Of a DNA stretch of 61,508 nucleotides, positions 58,831 to 61,508 are shown piece after piece (within the stretch, counting starts at the first letter, position 1; every line of letters begins with the position of its first letter). The position numbers were made by a program, and so were the translations under genes. The DNA is from Leyella lascolaii (GTDB taxonomy: Bacteria > Bacteroidota > Bacteroidia > Bacteroidales > Bacteroidaceae): the NCBI RefSeq assembly GCF_900079775.1, contig NZ_LT556035.1, positions 386,886 through 448,393 of the forward strand. Reading direction: 5' to 3'. Under the pieces are notes generated by a model. The model worked only from the letters and a program-made list of their open reading frames with translations, made no database searches and was not told the origin of the DNA.

Positions 58831-59592
58831 ATGGCAAAATACAGTGATGAAGATTTGTTGTGGAGGCATATCAGGACACGTTTCAATAGAGGAATCGCCC
58901 GCTACGGACTCATAGATGATGGTGACAGGATTATGGTTGCATTGTCTGGAGGAAAAGACTCTTTGGCACTCTTGTCGTTGCTTGCGGAGAAGTCACGCAT
59001 TTTCAAGCCGCGCTTCTCGGTCGTGGCAGTGCATGTGGTGATGAGCAATGTGGGCTACAGTTCTGACCTTGACTATCTGCGGTCATTTTCGGAGAGTCAT
59101 GGCGTACCGTTTTTCCATGTAGAGACGTCTTATGAATATTCCGAACAATCGGACAAGCCTCACTGTTTCCTTTGTTCATGGAACCGTCGCAAAGCACTGT
59201 TCGAGAAAGCAAAGGAGATGGGCTGCAACAAGATAGCACTCGGACATCATATGGATGACATCCTTGAGACTTTACTTATGAATATGCTTTTTAGCGGAAG
59301 TCCGAGTCCTATGACTCCTCTGCTGAGAATGAAAAAGTTTGACATGACCCTCATCCGTCCTATGTGCCTCATCCGTGAACGTGAGCTTGCCTCTCTTGCA
59401 GAGGTACGCAGCTTTATTGGTCAGAAGAAAAAATGCCCGTACGAACGGGCTACCAATCGCAGCAGAATGAAAGGTCTGCTTGCCGAGATGGAACATATCA
59501 ACCCGGAAGCATGTTACAGTCTGTGGAGGTGTGTTGAAAAACTGCTGTCTGGAGACAGTGCCGGCAATGATGCGGAAGACGGAATTTTTTAG
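58831..59592 (+). CDS. ttcA: TtcA-family tRNA 2-thiocytidine synthetase
   Basis: A 253-aa PP-loop ATPase. Motifs: IMVALSGGKDSLALLSLLAE (SGGKDS), the CxxC of PHCFLCSWNRRKALFE and GHHMDDILETLLMNMLFSG. In the family the enzyme uses an Fe-S cluster and ATP to thiolate C32 in tRNA. The ATG at 58831 is chosen from promoter position. Followed by a DUF486 gene after 19 nt. Confidence 0.88.
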   Translation: MAKYSDEDLLWRHIRTRFNRGIARYGLIDDGDRIMVALSGGKDSLALLSLLAEKSRIFKPRFSVVAVHVVMSNVGYSSDLDYLRSFSESHGVPFFHVETSYEYSEQSDKPHCFLCSWNRRKALFEKAKEMGCNKIALGHHMDDILETLLMNMLFSGSPSPMTPLLRMKKFDMTLIRPMCLIRERELASLAEVRSFIGQKKKCPYERATNRSRMKGLLAEMEHINPEACYSLWRCVEKLLSGDSAGNDAEDGIF

Positions 59593-59611
59593 GATAATAA
59601 CTATTGATATT

Positions 59612-59986
59612 ATGGCATTACAAAGTGTTTATTCTGTAATTTTACTGATTTTCTCAAATGTGTTCATGACAGTGGCGTGGTACGGACATCTGAAGATGAA
59701 GGAGGAGTTCAACTGGTTTGCGTCCCTTCCGCTTATCGGTGTGATAGCTTTCAGTTGGGCTGTGGCATTCTTCGAATACTGTCTGCAAGTGCCTGCCAAT
59801 AGGTTGGGGTTCAAGGATAACGGCGGTCCGTTTGACATAATGCAGTTGAAAGTCATTCAGGAGGTCATCACCCTTACTGTGTTCACAGTGTTCTCCGTCA
59901 TAGCCTTCAAGGCAGAGTTGCATTGGAACCATTTCGTGGCATTTGTGCTGCTGGTGCTTGCTGTATATTTCATATTTAAGAAATAA
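59612..59986 (+). CDS. DUF486 (DMT-type) small membrane protein
   Basis: A 124-aa protein with four membrane segments (SVILLIFSNVFMTVAWYGHL; SLPLIGVIAFSWAVAFFEYC; VITLTVFTVFSVIAFKAELH; FVAFVLLVLAVYFIFKK) and the conserved CLQVPANRLG motif between segments 2 and 3. Substrate unknown. Start at 59612 (MALQSVYSVI) follows ttcA closely, so the two may be co-transcribed. Confidence 0.85.
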   Translation: MALQSVYSVILLIFSNVFMTVAWYGHLKMKEEFNWFASLPLIGVIAFSWAVAFFEYCLQVPANRLGFKDNGGPFDIMQLKVIQEVITLTVFTVFSVIAFKAELHWNHFVAFVLLVLAVYFIFKK

Positions 59987-60114
59987 TTACATCAGCAATG
60001 TTCTCCGGAGTGTCGCGCGAGAGATGTTTCTGTCTCAGATAGGATTCACTTCGCTGTTGGCATAAGACCGTCCGTGAGTATATTAAGTGACAGCCATCCT
60101 TATGATTGTCTGTT

Positions 60115-60159
60115 AACAGGCGGAAGTACTGAAGACTTCGTTTTTATGTTCCGCCTGTT
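60115..60159 (+). terminator. Strong hairpin after the DUF486 gene
   Basis: AACAGGCGGAA (60115-60125) pairs perfectly with TTCCGCCTGTT (60149-60159) around a 23-base loop that includes a run of T. It lies about 130 bases after the gene and probably ends its transcript. Confidence 0.6.
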
Positions 60160-60365
60160 ATCTTTGGTTTCAGATAGAAGTTTCCTATGTGCATCATACG
60201 ATAACTAAAATCAGTCGCGGCGTTTTCTCTGAGTCATCATAATTTCATAATTCAGAGATTAATAATATATTTTTCCATAGAACTGCGTATTTCTGCATTA
60301 ACGCAACTTGTTGATAATCTGAATTTTATCGTGTTTCGGAGAACCGCTCTTTTCCGGCGGCATTA

Positions 60366-60404
60366 CGATAAAGCCTGTTCTGCATGTCGAAACGGGCTTT
60401 ATCG
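60366..60404. repeat. Hairpin in a cluster of inverted repeats
   Basis: CGATAAAGCC (60366-60375) pairs perfectly with GGCTTTATCG (60395-60404), extendable with G-U pairs. Smaller hairpins follow (ATTCCTG/CAGGAAT and GCGGAA/TTCCGC up to about 60472). The cluster has no gene nearby; a structured RNA or terminator cluster is possible. Confidence 0.55.
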
Positions 60405-61508
60405 CATTACAATATGGACATTCCTGGAGTATGGAAGACGGCTTTCAGGAATGCGGAAGAGCCTTTTCCGCTTGACATTGATATTCAAACGTATGCGGTG
60501 CGGTGTGTTTTTTATAAGTAAAGAGACCTCTGTTTGACATATTATTTCCCAGAATCTGAAAAACAGAATGTTAAATTGCGCATGTGTGTTAACTAAAAAA
60601 ATACCTTAGGATTAACTAAAACGGACTTTTGTGCTTTAACTGTTTCCTGCATGGAAATACAGTAAATGCATTGGATATATTTATAACAATGGAATATAAA
60701 ATTATAGAATACAAGTAACTGTTTAACGTTAATCTATATTATAAATTCTCTTAGTTGTATCCATATCTTTACAGTCATCTTGTATGCTTTTGGGATAAGG
60801 AAAGCTGCGCCCGGCAAAAAGGATCAAGCTAAGAACATTTTCTTACATATCAGAATTTAATAAGAAACCGGTTTGTCATGCGTCCTCTACTTTGCCGTTA
60901 TTTGTTTGATGACAACCTTCTACGATTGACAAATGCTTCGTGTACACGGGACTTAATCATGAACATGAAATTCATAGCGCGCAGATTAAGGCAAAGAGAT
61001 GGATGATAAGTGTAATTGTGCACTATTTCCCGATGATTGTTCTTCAAATGACTTAATCTCTCTTATGACTGTTAAAACACTTAAATAGTTTTCTCCGACG
61101 GTATTTAAGTATTATTTTTACATAAATTTTTAATTGCCGAATATGCTTTATTTGTCAAGAATACGGCTGTCTGATATCATTAGCAAACACAGCTATCTTT
61201 ACTGTACGACACCGACGCCATGTTTGGAATGATTCACAGTGCAGATGCAAATATAGTATTAAAGGTGTTATAAACCTCAAATCCTCAACTAAGCCCTTCA
61301 ACGTCCTTCTTGCGTGTACATGTCCTCTCTTACTGAATTAGCAGATAAATTGAGGTAGAAATCCCCACTGCAACCCTCAATATTCCCTTACCCCACAATG
61401 CGACTTGAGGCAATACGCAGTATCATACCCATAAGTTGTAGGCGTTATCCAAAATCAGTCTGAAAAATGTCTGCGTAAGCATTATTACAGGTATAGATAT
61501 TCAGCACA

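Larger units (their letters stand above)
59987..61508. other. Host non-coding stretch at the right edge
   Basis: About 1.5 kb without a plausible gene on either strand. It contains the hairpins at 60115 and 60366 and AT-rich sequence to 61250. The last 250 bases are richer in C with repeated CCTCAA segments (near 61278, 61290, 61374 and on the opposite strand near 61353). No tRNA, rRNA or CRISPR array was recognised. Confidence 0.6.

Noticed and set aside
1..61508. CRISPR array, rRNA or tRNA genes
   Set aside because: No regularly spaced repeats and no cloverleaf or rRNA sequence recognised on reading both strands.

Overview
The window reads as Bacteroidales chromosome (Bacteroides/Parabacteroides-like or a relative). 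The evidence is a CTnDOT-family conjugative transposon, many Bacteroidota-type -7 boxes (TAnnTTTG) in front of genes, and host genes mnmE, msrC and ttcA. Three layers of mobile DNA lie to the left of a short host segment.

Region 1 (1 to about 33.25 kb) is most of a CTnDOT/CTnERL-type integrative conjugative element. It opens inside the 3' end of a tet(Q) gene that appears frameshifted. The regulators rteA, rteB and rteC follow, with a RibD/DHFR-like gene behind a long structured leader between rteB and rteC. An AT-rich cargo sits between rteC and the mobilization genes: a DUF4143/AAA_14 ATPase and a complete Gabija pair (gajA, gajB). Next come mobC-mobB-mobA (minus strand), a palindrome-rich oriT candidate, the full traA-to-traQ operon plus a lysozyme gene (plus strand), and a minus-strand accessory block (DUF3873, PcfJ-like, PcfK-like, small genes). 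A 1-kb non-coding stretch with large inverted repeats ends near a sequence resembling the CTnDOT crossover core.

Region 2 (33.3-45.0 kb, very AT-rich, minus strand) is a type 4 BREX operon: HTH regulator, brxP (PAPS-reductase-like, 4Fe-4S, DUF4007-like C-terminus), a 145-aa protein resembling DNA sulfur-binding/HNH-associated domains, brxC, pglZ and a short brxL. brxP is split by a 425-bp insertion. The insertion has imperfect terminal inverted repeats and a 6-bp duplication (AAGATA), and removing it restores one 835-codon frame exactly. A truncated VirE-N-like gene ends the array.

Region 3 (45.1-56.5 kb) is an NBU-like mobilizable island: relaxase, MobC, an oriT candidate with nested repeats, a Zn-ribbon/Toprim primase-like gene, a DUF3987 gene, an HTH protein, a tyrosine integrase and a protein with four tandem HTH modules. 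A two-gene DUF262 plus SMC/RecF-like ATPase cassette (candidate defence system) and a membrane protein sit between the replication genes and the integrase. A perfect 23-bp inverted repeat lies in the replication operon, and one sequence block is repeated upstream of both the integrase and the HTH-DUF3987 operon.

Region 4 (56.55-61.5 kb) is host DNA: mnmE, msrC, ttcA, a DUF486 membrane protein and 1.5 kb of non-coding sequence with several hairpins. The island abuts the 3' end of mnmE. Overall this is a defence-rich accessory locus (Gabija, type 4 BREX, DUF262-ATPase) layered on two transfer modules. All functional calls come from reading sequence motifs and gene order; no searches were run.
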